Shown here piece by piece: positions 37,177-44,130 of a stretch of 64,000 nt of DNA. Source of the DNA: Accumulibacter appositus (GTDB taxonomy: Bacteria > Pseudomonadota > Gammaproteobacteria > Burkholderiales > Rhodocyclaceae); the NCBI RefSeq assembly GCF_035440685.1, contig NZ_DAORMW010000005.1; one strand, written 5' to 3'. A program made the translations under genes and the position numbers. Below the pieces are notes generated by a model. The model was given only the letters and a program-made list of their open reading frames with translations. It was not told the origin of the DNA and searched no databases. Positions within the stretch are counted from its first letter, which is position 1, and each line of letters begins with the position of its first letter.

Positions 37177-37560
37177 CTAAACCTCGCGAAAAATCAATTC
37201 GCGATGGCCAGATAGGAACAGTCGGTCGGGGTAGAACTTCTCGGGGAATCTTAACGGTCTGCCTTCATAGCGGGCGAAGTTATCCCGAACCGCCTCATTG
37301 GTAAAATGGCTCCGGATGCGTTTGCTAACAACCAGACGGTAGTCCTCGTCAAAAGTCACCAGCCCCCGATCAAATGCCGCGTCATGAAGGCGGGACAGGC
37401 AAAGTCCGTTGCGCGGGTTGACCCGGTGTTCCGGGTGAGTAGCCCAAGGCAGAATATGGCTGGCGACTAGAAGTTCTGTGAGCGGGTTACCAGAAACACA
37501 GCACTGGTCTTGATAGGCGGCAAGCACCATCCGCCGAAAAAATCCTTGCGCCAGTCTAAC
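37177..37560 (-). pseudogene. HNH endonuclease, 3' part (separated from its 5' part by an IS)
   Basis: Encodes the HNH_2-type nuclease domain: CCVSGNPLTELLVASHILPW, NPRNGLCLSRLHDAAFDRGL. Upstream of Met at 37530 the homologous frame continues (VRLAQGFFRRMVLAAYQ) up to the IS edge at 37561, where one copy of the TCTAAC target duplication sits (37555-37560). Joining to 39524-39925 restores the full protein. By itself this part lacks a native start and is presumably not expressed properly. It is convergent with the TIR-STAND gene, 148 bases apart. Confidence 0.9.
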
Positions 37561-37638
37561 CTGAAGTTCCTGCCAAACGACGACGCCTTTCCACTATCTT
37601 TCAATCACTTGCTTTGAAATCTGACTTCCGGCTTCTGA

Positions 37639-39381
37639 CTACACCGTGATCTGTTCCAGGAGTTTCATGGCACGCTGTTGTTTGGCGGAGGGGGTGGTCA
37701 GGATGTCGAAGCTTGGCGCATCTGCTGCGGCCAGGGGTGTGCGGCAGGTATTGCGCACCAGGGTCGCCAGGTCGGCCATCAAGGTCGAGAAGCTGTGCAC
37801 CGGTGTGCCATCGTCAAGAATGTGCTGGGAGACTTTGGCCAGCGCGGTTTCCGAGCGCGTCGCCGGCGCCACCGGGTCGCGGGTCGCCTTGGCCTGCTGA
37901 TCGGTATCGGCGAACATCAGTTCGCGCCAGGCCTCACGCATGTGCCACTCGACGTAGTACGCAAGCATGCACAGGAAGATGTGCGCACGCACCCGATCCG
38001 CCAGACGGTGATGAATCGGACGGACCTTCAGATCAATCGTCTTGAGTGAGCGGAAAGCGCGCTCGACATTGGCCAGCGACTTGTAGTTGCGCACACAGTC
38101 AGCCCCGGTCATTTCCGCGGCCGGTAGCGACGTGCGAATGATGTACAGGCCGTCCAGCGCCGCTTCCGCAGCGATACTGTCGGCCTTGCGCGTGAAGGAA
38201 AAACTCGTCTCGTCGATCAGCAGTTCGAAATGCTTCGCGACCTTGTACTGATTGACCACTTTACCGACGCACACGCCAATCGCATCCTGGCCGGCGAGCC
38301 GCCCGCCGGCCACTCGCACCTTGATCGCTTCGAGCTTGTTCTCGGTCGCACACAGCAAGGCTTCACGTTTGTGCGCGCGCAGCTTGGCCAGCTGCGGGTT
38401 TCGGCAGGCCACCAGGCGTTCGCCGGGATAGTCCGGCGAGCTCAGTTCGAGCAGATTGCGCTCGTCAAACAAGCCCAGCTGCAACTGTCCCTGTTCGATC
38501 AATGGGCGGATCGAGACCCCCTTGAGCGCCGTGATCCAGCCGATGCCGTCGCTGTCGCGCATCTCCTGGATCGCCTTTTGCGAGATCATTCCCCGATCAC
38601 CCACCATCACCATGCGTTCGACGCCGAAACTCGTACGCAGGCGCTGTACTTCAGGCAGGAAGGTCGTGCTGTCCGCCGTATTGCCTTCATGCACCGACAC
38701 CGCCACGGGACAGCCCCGCGCATCGGTGAGCAAGCCGTAGTTGACCTGCAGCATGCCGTGCTTACCATCGCGGTTGTAGCCGCGCTTGGCCAGCGGGCAG
38801 GTGGTCCCCTCGAAGTAGCTCGACGACAGGTCGTAGAGCACCAGGCCGCCGGCGCTCAAATGGCGCTTGGCAAGCTTCTTCTCGATCGTCGCCTGGCGTT
38901 GCAGCAGCCAGTCCATCGCCGCGTACAGGTCGTCCTCGTTCGCGTCGCTCACCGCGAAGTCCTCGGCCAGCGTCGTCGTGTGCCACCAGCGGGTCGTGGC
39001 CAGCTTGGTCTGCGGCGCCACGATGCGCGAAGCGATCATCGCCAGAACCAGATCACGCTCGCGGCACGGCTTGGAGGCAATCAACGACGCGAATCCCAGG
39101 CGTTGCATGGCCATTGACACGGCCTGCACCTGTCCGTGGGCGCGCGAGCGCTCGATCTCGAAGGCCTTTGCCAGCGGCACAAAGGTTTCGCCCTGCAATG
39201 ATCGACGAATGATATCGATCAGCGCATCGGGCAGATGCGACAGATTGCCCAGTGTCTCGTTCTTGACCATGCCGCCTTCGCGATAACTGCGACGCAGCAG
39301 GTGCGTGTGATAGACCCGATCCTTGTACTTGCGGGTCGTAGTGACGACGTGAGCGGTTCCAGTGCGAGCAGGCATGCTCAT
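37639..39381 (-). CDS. IS1634-family DDE transposase
   Basis: A 580-residue transposase of the IS4 superfamily with catalytic motifs in order: Asp in LYDLSSSYFEGTTCPLAKRG, Asp in MVMVGDRGMISQKAI, and Glu in NVERAFRSLKTIDLKVRPI. The frame is intact. I set the start at the ATG at 39381; the predicted -10 box lies only 1 base upstream of it, so translation would be leaderless or begin slightly downstream (MPARTGT at 39375). Confidence 0.92.
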   Translation of the reverse strand: MSMPARTGTAHVVTTTRKYKDRVYHTHLLRRSYREGGMVKNETLGNLSHLPDALIDIIRRSLQGETFVPLAKAFEIERSRAHGQVQAVSMAMQRLGFASLIASKPCRERDLVLAMIASRIVAPQTKLATTRWWHTTTLAEDFAVSDANEDDLYAAMDWLLQRQATIEKKLAKRHLSAGGLVLYDLSSSYFEGTTCPLAKRGYNRDGKHGMLQVNYGLLTDARGCPVAVSVHEGNTADSTTFLPEVQRLRTSFGVERMVMVGDRGMISQKAIQEMRDSDGIGWITALKGVSIRPLIEQGQLQLGLFDERNLLELSSPDYPGERLVACRNPQLAKLRAHKREALLCATENKLEAIKVRVAGGRLAGQDAIGVCVGKVVNQYKVAKHFELLIDETSFSFTRKADSIAAEAALDGLYIIRTSLPAAEMTGADCVRNYKSLANVERAFRSLKTIDLKVRPIHHRLADRVRAHIFLCMLAYYVEWHMREAWRELMFADTDQQAKATRDPVAPATRSETALAKVSQHILDDGTPVHSFSTLMADLATLVRNTCRTPLAAADAPSFDILTTPSAKQQRAMKLLEQITV

Positions 39382-39382
39382 A

Positions 39383-39411
39383 AATATAGAACACAAACCA
39401 GCGTATGTCAA
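39383..39411 (-). promoter_or_regulatory. Near-consensus sigma-70 promoter driving the transposase
   Basis: On the reverse strand a perfect TTGACA (39411-39406) is followed after 17 bases by TATATT (39388-39383). Transcription would begin at about the ATG codons at 39381/39375, implying a leaderless message. Confidence 0.75.
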
Positions 39412-39523
39412 TACGCGTTAGTGACTACAAATAGAAGCCGGAAAACCGCCTTCTCGAACGACTTTCTCAGAAAAAACAGAGGCTTGGCGCCTCGATCGCA
39501 GTTGCGAGCGCTCGGAACTTCAG

Positions 39524-39925
39524 TCTAACTTTGCCCATGTGGTCGCTTTCCGTGACCCTGTCGCCCAACGCATCTCCCGCCTCAGCTATCGGCCGGGAGC
39601 CACCGTTCTCGAAGACATCGCCCCAGAGGCGCTCACTTTCTAGGACGAGGCTTTCCCAGTCCGTCTGAAACTCCTCCCAAACCAATCTGTCGAGCCGACT
39701 TGCACCATGCAGCCCCTTGACGCCACGCGCAAGTTCTTGCGGATCCAGAGAGGTAAGGTTATTGAGCTTCATTGCGACGCTGCCAGGCGTGCGGCCGAGG
39801 GCCTCGGCCAGCTCAATCACTTCCGGGGCACCGCTGCGCTGACGGCCGAACGGTATACGGCAGTATAGATTCATGGCCAGGAGGAGTTCGTCGCGCTGCC
39901 AGCCCTTGCCCTTGGATCTGGTCAT
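39524..39925 (-). pseudogene. HNH endonuclease, 5' part
   Basis: 134 codons of the N-terminal region characteristic of this HNH_2 family: WQRDELLLAMNLYCRIPFG, IELAEALGRTPGSVAMKLNN, LARGVKGLHGASRLDRLVWEEF. The start is the ATG at 39925. The frame now runs into the IS and stops at 39467. Joined to the 3' part with one TSD copy it reads KVRLAQGFFRRM without a break, giving 259 residues. A nuclease role in defence is plausible from family and context but not shown. Confidence 0.9.
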
Positions 39926-40065
39926 TGTTGTGATCTGCAAGACGGTAAAACCAAGTATCGGGTCGCATTGATCTCTTGTCGATGGTCCTCGAGAGGTGTC
40001 GTCGAAGTATCGCGTATTCGTAGCGATGCGTATCGCGCGTTGGGGTAGGGCACGGTGAGCGATGT

Positions 40066-40112
40066 CGTAGGGACTACCGCTTGCTCTCCGGCGTATCCTC
40101 GGAGTCCCTACG
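40066..40112. repeat. Inverted repeat CGTAGGGACT/AGTCCCTACG
   Basis: Perfect 10-bp arms separated by 27 bases. Could form a hairpin or mark the end of a small element. Not seen elsewhere in the window. Confidence 0.6.
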
Positions 40113-40239
40113 TTCCGCGTTCGCTAGTGCAGTGTTGCACGCAGAGTGGAACATATATACCCGCCACCACAGGGGTTTCGCGCTGCTTTCGGGCTCACTG
40201 AGAGTCTCGTCGGCAAGGCGGCAGCACGTCAGCCCGCAC

Positions 40240-40363
40240 GTCATTGCGAGGAGGCGCAGCCGACGCGGCAATCCAGTTCCATCCTCTCGCTATTTTCCGC
40301 AGCATCGACCACGTTAAGCAAAAACTCTGGATTGCCGCGTCGGCTGCGCCTCCTCGCAATGAC
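40240..40363. repeat. REP-like element with perfect 37-bp inverted arms, copy 1
   Basis: Arms 40240-40276 and 40327-40363 are exact reverse complements, beginning GTCATTGCGAGGAGGCGCAG, around a 50-base spacer. The same arms recur at 50616-50745. GTCATTGCGAGG-type palindromic repeats are widespread in bacterial intergenic DNA and behave as non-autonomous elements. Confidence 0.9.
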
Positions 40364-40575
40364 GGTGTGTGGGGCATGAGCGCCGGGGGTGGCGACGAGG
40401 GTTGCGGCAGCATGGGACATGCGAATTTCAATCACCACAAGGTATTCGCCCTGCTTTCGGCAGTTGCCGAAAGGCTCATCAAGAATTCAGCACTACACTA
40501 GCCCTTTTCGGACTTACGTGCCGCCTACTCGTTTCGCTTGTCATATACTGGCCTCTTGATGACTGCTGGTGTGCA

Positions 40576-41115
40576 TCACTTGCCGCACCACTGGCGCTCG
40601 CACGGTATACCATCGTTGTCTCCGTCCATCTGAACGGTGGGGCAGTTTTTCAAGAAGAAGGTGGTCTCAGCGCATGAAGTCATCTGTGAGCACTGAGTAC
40701 GGCCATCGCAGTGAAAGGCTGATGAAGCGGGTTGATCGTTCCGGTGAACTGCGGCGGGCGCATGCGGTATGGCACGTCGTGAATACTCCCCGTAAGCGTA
40801 GGCGGCCAAGGCAACAACGACAGCTATTGGAACCAAACGTCCAAAAAGGCTTGGCTGCTTGTGGCGACTACGGGGGGCGGGCCGTCGGCTAGTGAGGCGA
40901 ACTACGCGATCAGGGCACAAGAGATTCTTTGCTCGCCTATTTCCATCCTTGTCGGTTTCAATCTCGAATGTGAGCGTCTCACCGATTGCGGGGCGTTGAC
41001 CATCCCGTGGGAATGCTGACACGTGGGCAAACACCTCGGCGTCACCCTTGGTGGGGGCGATGAAGCCAAATCCGCGTTCGTCATTCCATTTTTCGAGAGG
41101 GCCTTCGATGCGCAT
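40576..41115 (-). CDS. Cold-shock domain / membrane helix / Excalibur domain protein
   Basis: A 179-residue protein. Residues 1-68 form a CspA-type domain (GPLEKWNDERGFGFIAP with RNP1, VFAHVSAF with RNP2). One transmembrane helix lies at ~91-108 (LVPIAVVVALAAYAYG). The last ~45 residues are an Excalibur domain with paired Cys and the calcium-loop motif DGDNDGIPCE. The CSD would sit in the cytoplasm and the Excalibur domain in the periplasm. The arrangement is known in proteobacteria but its role is not. Confidence 0.88.
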   Translation of the reverse strand: MRIEGPLEKWNDERGFGFIAPTKGDAEVFAHVSAFPRDGQRPAIGETLTFEIETDKDGNRRAKNLLCPDRVVRLTSRRPAPRSRHKQPSLFGRLVPIAVVVALAAYAYGEYSRRAIPHAPAAVHRNDQPASSAFHCDGRTQCSQMTSCAETTFFLKNCPTVQMDGDNDGIPCERQWCGK

Positions 41116-41222
41116 AGGAAAGGCTGAAAAATAGCGTTTATCTGCCGCCTAAAAGCGTACGCCTCTGGCGGAAGTCGTGCCCGCTTAACCATTCTGGATT
41201 AGAGCGCCGACGGGCCGGGGCC

Positions 41223-41555
41223 GTGGCGATTTTAGCCCACGTCGAGGAGCACCGCCCCTCTTTTTCAGGCAGCCCGGACTTCTCACGGAGCTATGCCCCA
41301 CCACCGATCCCCAAGCAAGTTTCTTTACCTGCCTCCGGTGACAGGATCATCATGGCCAAAGCCGGCAAGCCGATCTGTCGCCTCCTGCCCTTGGCAGCGG
41401 AAACCACGGACCCGAGGACACTCGGAATCTTGACCGGCAAGATACATGTACCAGATGGCTTCGATGATCCATTGCCAGAGCCACTGATCGACCTCTTCTA
41501 CAAGGGGCCGATTTTCCCGAAGGAATCGACTGAGTCAGGCACGGGTGAGGGCTGA
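41223..41555 (+). CDS. Phd/YefM-type antitoxin with degenerate N terminus
   Basis: The C-terminal ~65 residues match the usual toxin-neutralising half (GDRIIMAKAGKPICRLLPL, then GILTGKIHVPDGFDDPLPEP). The N-terminal ~45 residues do not show the expected VNIHEAKTHLSRL DNA-binding segment. Another frame shows SKFLYL at the right place, suggesting an indel. The only start for the long frame is GTG at 41223; the first in-frame ATG is 41352. It may be a truncated antitoxin. It abuts the toxin start. Confidence 0.65.
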   Translation: MAILAHVEEHRPSFSGSPDFSRSYAPPPIPKQVSLPASGDRIIMAKAGKPICRLLPLAAETTDPRTLGILTGKIHVPDGFDDPLPEPLIDLFYKGPIFPKESTESGTGEG

Positions 41556-41942
41556 ATGCGCATTCTGCTTGATACGCATGTGCTGCTCTGGTCGCTGGGT
41601 CAACCTGAACACCTGCCGAGAGATCAGCGCGATACCTTGTGCAGGCGCGAGAATGAGGTCTATTTCAGCGCGGCCAGCATCTGGGAAATCGCCATCAAAA
41701 CCGGGCTGAAACGCTTCGGCTTCAACTGCCGTCCCGATGACATTGCCGCGGCAGCCCGTGAAACCGGCTTCACCGAACTCCCGGTGTTGGCCCGTCAGGC
41801 GAGTCAGGTCGCGCAGCTACCGCCCATTCATGGCGACCCGTTCGACCGCTTGTTGATCGCCCAAGCGATGACCGTACGGGCAACGTTCGTTACCGCCGAC
41901 GCCATGCTGTGGCGTTACGGCGCGCTTGTTCAGGTGATTTGA
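41556..41942 (+). CDS. vapC: PIN-domain toxin (VapC-like)
   Basis: A complete 128-residue PIN protein: MRILLDTHVLLW with the first Asp, SAASIWEIAIK with the conserved Glu, DPFDRLLIAQAM with the central Asp, and TADAMLWRYG at the end. All acidic residues for Mg-dependent RNA cleavage appear present. It begins immediately after the antitoxin stop. Confidence 0.9.
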   Translation: MRILLDTHVLLWSLGQPEHLPRDQRDTLCRRENEVYFSAASIWEIAIKTGLKRFGFNCRPDDIAAAARETGFTELPVLARQASQVAQLPPIHGDPFDRLLIAQAMTVRATFVTADAMLWRYGALVQVI

Positions 41943-42072
41943 CGGCTACGACCCCCAACAGCTGGTCGCAAGGCGTCTCGGAAAATTCAGTGGTAGTGGG
42001 GACGGGCACAGCGAACCGCCCGGCAGCGGGAATCTGGACTAGCCGGAAAAAGCCAAGCAGCGACACCGACGG

Positions 42073-42501
42073 CTACTTGACGCGCTGCAGTTTCGGCCGC
42101 CCGGCAGGTGGTGGAGTCTTCGGAGGCTCGCTATCGTCGTCCGGGCCAGGCACGGCTTCGCCACCTTCCGTGCCAACCCCGGCCGCCGTAGTCTCGGGCT
42201 CGAACGCCATACCGGCGCCGTTCTCCTTGGCATAGATGGCGGCGACGTTGCCGATCGGAACCAGCAGGTCGCGGGCGACGCCGCCGAAACGGGCCTGGAA
42301 AGTTATCAGCTCGTTGCCGATCTCAAGGCGTCCGGTCGCTTCGTAGTCGACATTGAGGACGATCTGGCCATCGCGAACGTGTTCCATCGGCACACGCGTG
42401 CGCGCGTCGACGGTCACCGCCAGGTAGGGGGTGAAGCCGTTGTCGGTGCACCATTGGTGGATGGCGCGAATGAGGTAAGGTTTGGTCGACGGCAGATCCA
42501 A
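42073..42501 (-). CDS. sspB: ClpXP protease specificity-enhancing factor SspB
   Basis: A 142-residue protein with the SspB core (SSTKPYLIRAIHQWC-like start PSTKPYLIRAIHQWC, TPYLAVTVDA, GQIVLNVDYEAT, ITFQARFGG) and the flexible tail ending in RPKLQRVK, the ClpX-binding module. It delivers ssrA-tagged proteins to ClpXP. It is last in the petABC-sspAB transcript. Confidence 0.95.
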   Translation of the reverse strand: MDLPSTKPYLIRAIHQWCTDNGFTPYLAVTVDARTRVPMEHVRDGQIVLNVDYEATGRLEIGNELITFQARFGGVARDLLVPIGNVAAIYAKENGAGMAFEPETTAAGVGTEGGEAVPGPDDDSEPPKTPPPAGRPKLQRVK

Positions 42502-42585
42502 GCTGTTTTCCCCGTGAAAGATGATCGACGACTGGCGGCGCGGGACGCCACCACGGCTCTGGCGGCGTCCCGCGCAAACCTGTGA

Positions 42586-43182
42586 CTACTTGCGCATGGC
42601 CTTTTCCGAGGGCGTCAGCGCGTCGATGAAGCCCTGACGGCTGAAGATGCGCTCGCCATACTTCAACAGCGGCAAGGCCGTTTTCGAAAGTTCGATGCCG
42701 TAGTGGTCGAGCCGCCAGAGCAAGGGGGCGATGGCAACGTCGAGCATCGAGAACTCTTCGCCGAGCATGTGCTTCTGCTTGACGAAGACCGGCGACATCT
42801 CGGTAAGCCGGTCGCGGATCTGCTGGCGAGCACGCTCGGCCGTCTTGCTGTTCTTCTCCAGCGGCTCGATGTAGGCGAAGACCTCGCGCTCCATGGTGAT
42901 CAGCAGCTGGCGCGCGCGTGCGCGCATGATCGGGTCGGCCGGCATCAACTGCGGATGCGGGAAGCGCTCGTCGATGTACTCGTTGATGATGTTCGGCTCA
43001 TACAGGATGAGATCGCGCTCGACGAGCACCGGCACGCGGCCGTAGGGGTTGATGATGGCGATGTCTTCGGGTTTGGCGAAGAGGTCGACATCGATCACCT
43101 GGAAATCCATGCCCTTCTCGTAAAGGACGATGCGGCAGCGGTGACTGAACGGGCAGGTGGTTCCCGAATAGAGATTCATCAT
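42586..43182 (-). CDS. sspA: Stringent starvation protein A (GST fold)
   Basis: A 198-residue glutathione-transferase-fold protein: NLYSGTTCPFSHRCRIVLYEKG, NPYGRVPVLVERDLILYE, and the surface FPHPQLMP loop important for RNA polymerase binding in E. coli SspA. It modulates RNAP under starvation. The start is taken at ATG 43182, with a second ATG at 43179. A copy of the dispersed repeat lies directly upstream. Confidence 0.94.
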   Translation of the reverse strand: MMNLYSGTTCPFSHRCRIVLYEKGMDFQVIDVDLFAKPEDIAIINPYGRVPVLVERDLILYEPNIINEYIDERFPHPQLMPADPIMRARARQLLITMEREVFAYIEPLEKNSKTAERARQQIRDRLTEMSPVFVKQKHMLGEEFSMLDVAIAPLLWRLDHYGIELSKTALPLLKYGERIFSRQGFIDALTPSEKAMRK

Positions 43183-43198
43183 GATCAATACCCTTAAT

Positions 43199-43320
43199 GT
43201 GGAAGTCGCGTACGCGACTCACGAACCTCCCTTCGCCCCCTGCGGGAGAAAAGCCAGGGGAAGAGGGGGACGGTCATGACTTTCATGATCTTGGGTATCT
43301 CGACATGTCATGACCGCTAA
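43199..43320 (+). repeat. Dispersed palindromic repeat, copy B (middle deleted)
   Basis: Matches the outer modules of the copies at 2731 and 61072 but lacks the ~75-base central part with the GGGAGCATGCTCCC and CATGCAAGCCGG palindromes. Its last module (43270-43320) has perfect arms CGGTCATGAC/GTCATGACCG and the same 16-codon frame, here closed by TAA. It lies between petC and sspA, antisense to that operon. Confidence 0.85.
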
Positions 43321-43328
43321 AAACGAAT

Positions 43329-43378
43329 CGGCATCGCGGCGGCAGCGGGCGCTTGTCGCGCCCTCGCCGGCGATGCCG
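43329..43378. terminator. Long GC-rich hairpin between petC and sspA
   Basis: Outer arms CGGCATCGC/GCGATGCCG and inner arms GGGCGC/GCGCCC around TTGTC form one extended imperfect hairpin 28 bases after the petC stop. There is no U-run on the transcribed strand, so it is more likely an mRNA-stabilising or attenuating structure than a strict terminator. Confidence 0.55.
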
Positions 43379-43406
43379 TAGCCCGAAACTCGGCGTTATG
43401 CTTCAG

Positions 43407-44117
43407 TTACTTGATATCTTTCCAGTAATTCTTCTTCATCTTGTAGGCGAAGCCGAAGAGCACAAACAGGAAGGCAAGGACACCGAAACCGAGCTGCTTG
43501 CGGAAGCCCGCTTCCGGCTCCGCCGCCCAGACCATGAAGCCGACCAGATCGGCAACAGTCTTGTCATACTCGGCGGGTGTCTGCGTACCGGGCGTCTCCA
43601 GCTCGAGATGATGCTCGCTGTTCAGCACCTGTATCCCCTGCAGCTGCCAAAGCACATGCGGCATGCCGACGTTCTCGTACACCAGATTGTTCCAGCCGGT
43701 CGGCCGTTTTTCGTCGCGGTAGAAGGAGCGCAGATAGGTGTACAACCAGTCGGCACCGCTGCCATCCTCGGAAGCACGCGAACGCGCGACCAGCGACAGA
43801 TCGGGGGGCGTTGCGCCGAACCACTTCTTCTGCTCGGCTGGCCGGGCAGCAATGCGCATCGGCTGGCCGACTTTGTCGGCCGTAAACAGCAGGTGGTCCT
43901 TGATCTGCTGCTCGGTAAGACCGAGCTGGGTCAGGCGGTTGTAGCGCACGTAGCTCAAGCCGTGGCAGTTCATGCAATAGTTGACGAAAGTCCTGGCGCC
44001 GCTTTGCAGGGCGGCATTGTCGCGCTGTACCTCAGGAGCCTTGTCAAGATGGAGAGCTGCGCCACTGGCCAGGGCGATGGCCGGGGCGGCGAGCAATGCA
44101 GTGAGCAATTTTTTCAT
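43407..44117 (-). CDS. petC: Cytochrome c1, ubiquinol-cytochrome c reductase
   Basis: A 236-residue protein with a cleavable signal sequence (residues 1-~20), haem-binding CMNCH (Cys48, Cys51, His52), the axial Met region (MPHVLW), and a C-terminal anchor helix LGFGVLAFLFVLFGFAYKMKK. Third gene of the bc1 operon; it transfers electrons to soluble cytochrome c in the periplasm. Confidence 0.96.
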   Translation of the reverse strand: MKKLLTALLAAPAIALASGAALHLDKAPEVQRDNAALQSGARTFVNYCMNCHGLSYVRYNRLTQLGLTEQQIKDHLLFTADKVGQPMRIAARPAEQKKWFGATPPDLSLVARSRASEDGSGADWLYTYLRSFYRDEKRPTGWNNLVYENVGMPHVLWQLQGIQVLNSEHHLELETPGTQTPAEYDKTVADLVGFMVWAAEPEAGFRKQLGFGVLAFLFVLFGFAYKMKKNYWKDIK

Positions 44118-44130
44118 TTTGTGCTTTCCT

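Larger units (their letters stand above)
37561..39523 (-). mobile_element. IS1634-like insertion sequence, complete, 1963 bp
   Basis: Ends are CTGAAGTTCC at 37561-37570 and its exact complement GGAACTTCAG at 39514-39523. Both flanks carry the same 6 bases TCTAAC (37555-37560 and 39524-39529), a target-site duplication of the size used by the family. It contains a single transposase gene on the reverse strand. Intact ends, intact transposase and identical duplications indicate a recent insertion. Confidence 0.93.
39926..40575. other. Non-coding block rich in inverted repeats
   Basis: 650 bases between the HNH gene start and the cold-shock protein gene end. No credible coding frame. It contains a 10-bp inverted repeat at 40066-40112, a 37-bp inverted repeat at 40240-40363, and two copies of a CCACAAGG-type motif (40164-40216, 40434-40482), so it is a landing site for repetitive elements. 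Confidence 0.6.

Noticed and set aside
37627..39460. Alternative IS ends at TTCCGGCTTCT / AGAAGCCGGAA
   Set aside because: These inner inverted 11-mers exist, but no flanking duplication fits them, while the ends at 37561 and 39523 give a perfect TSD and restore the host gene.
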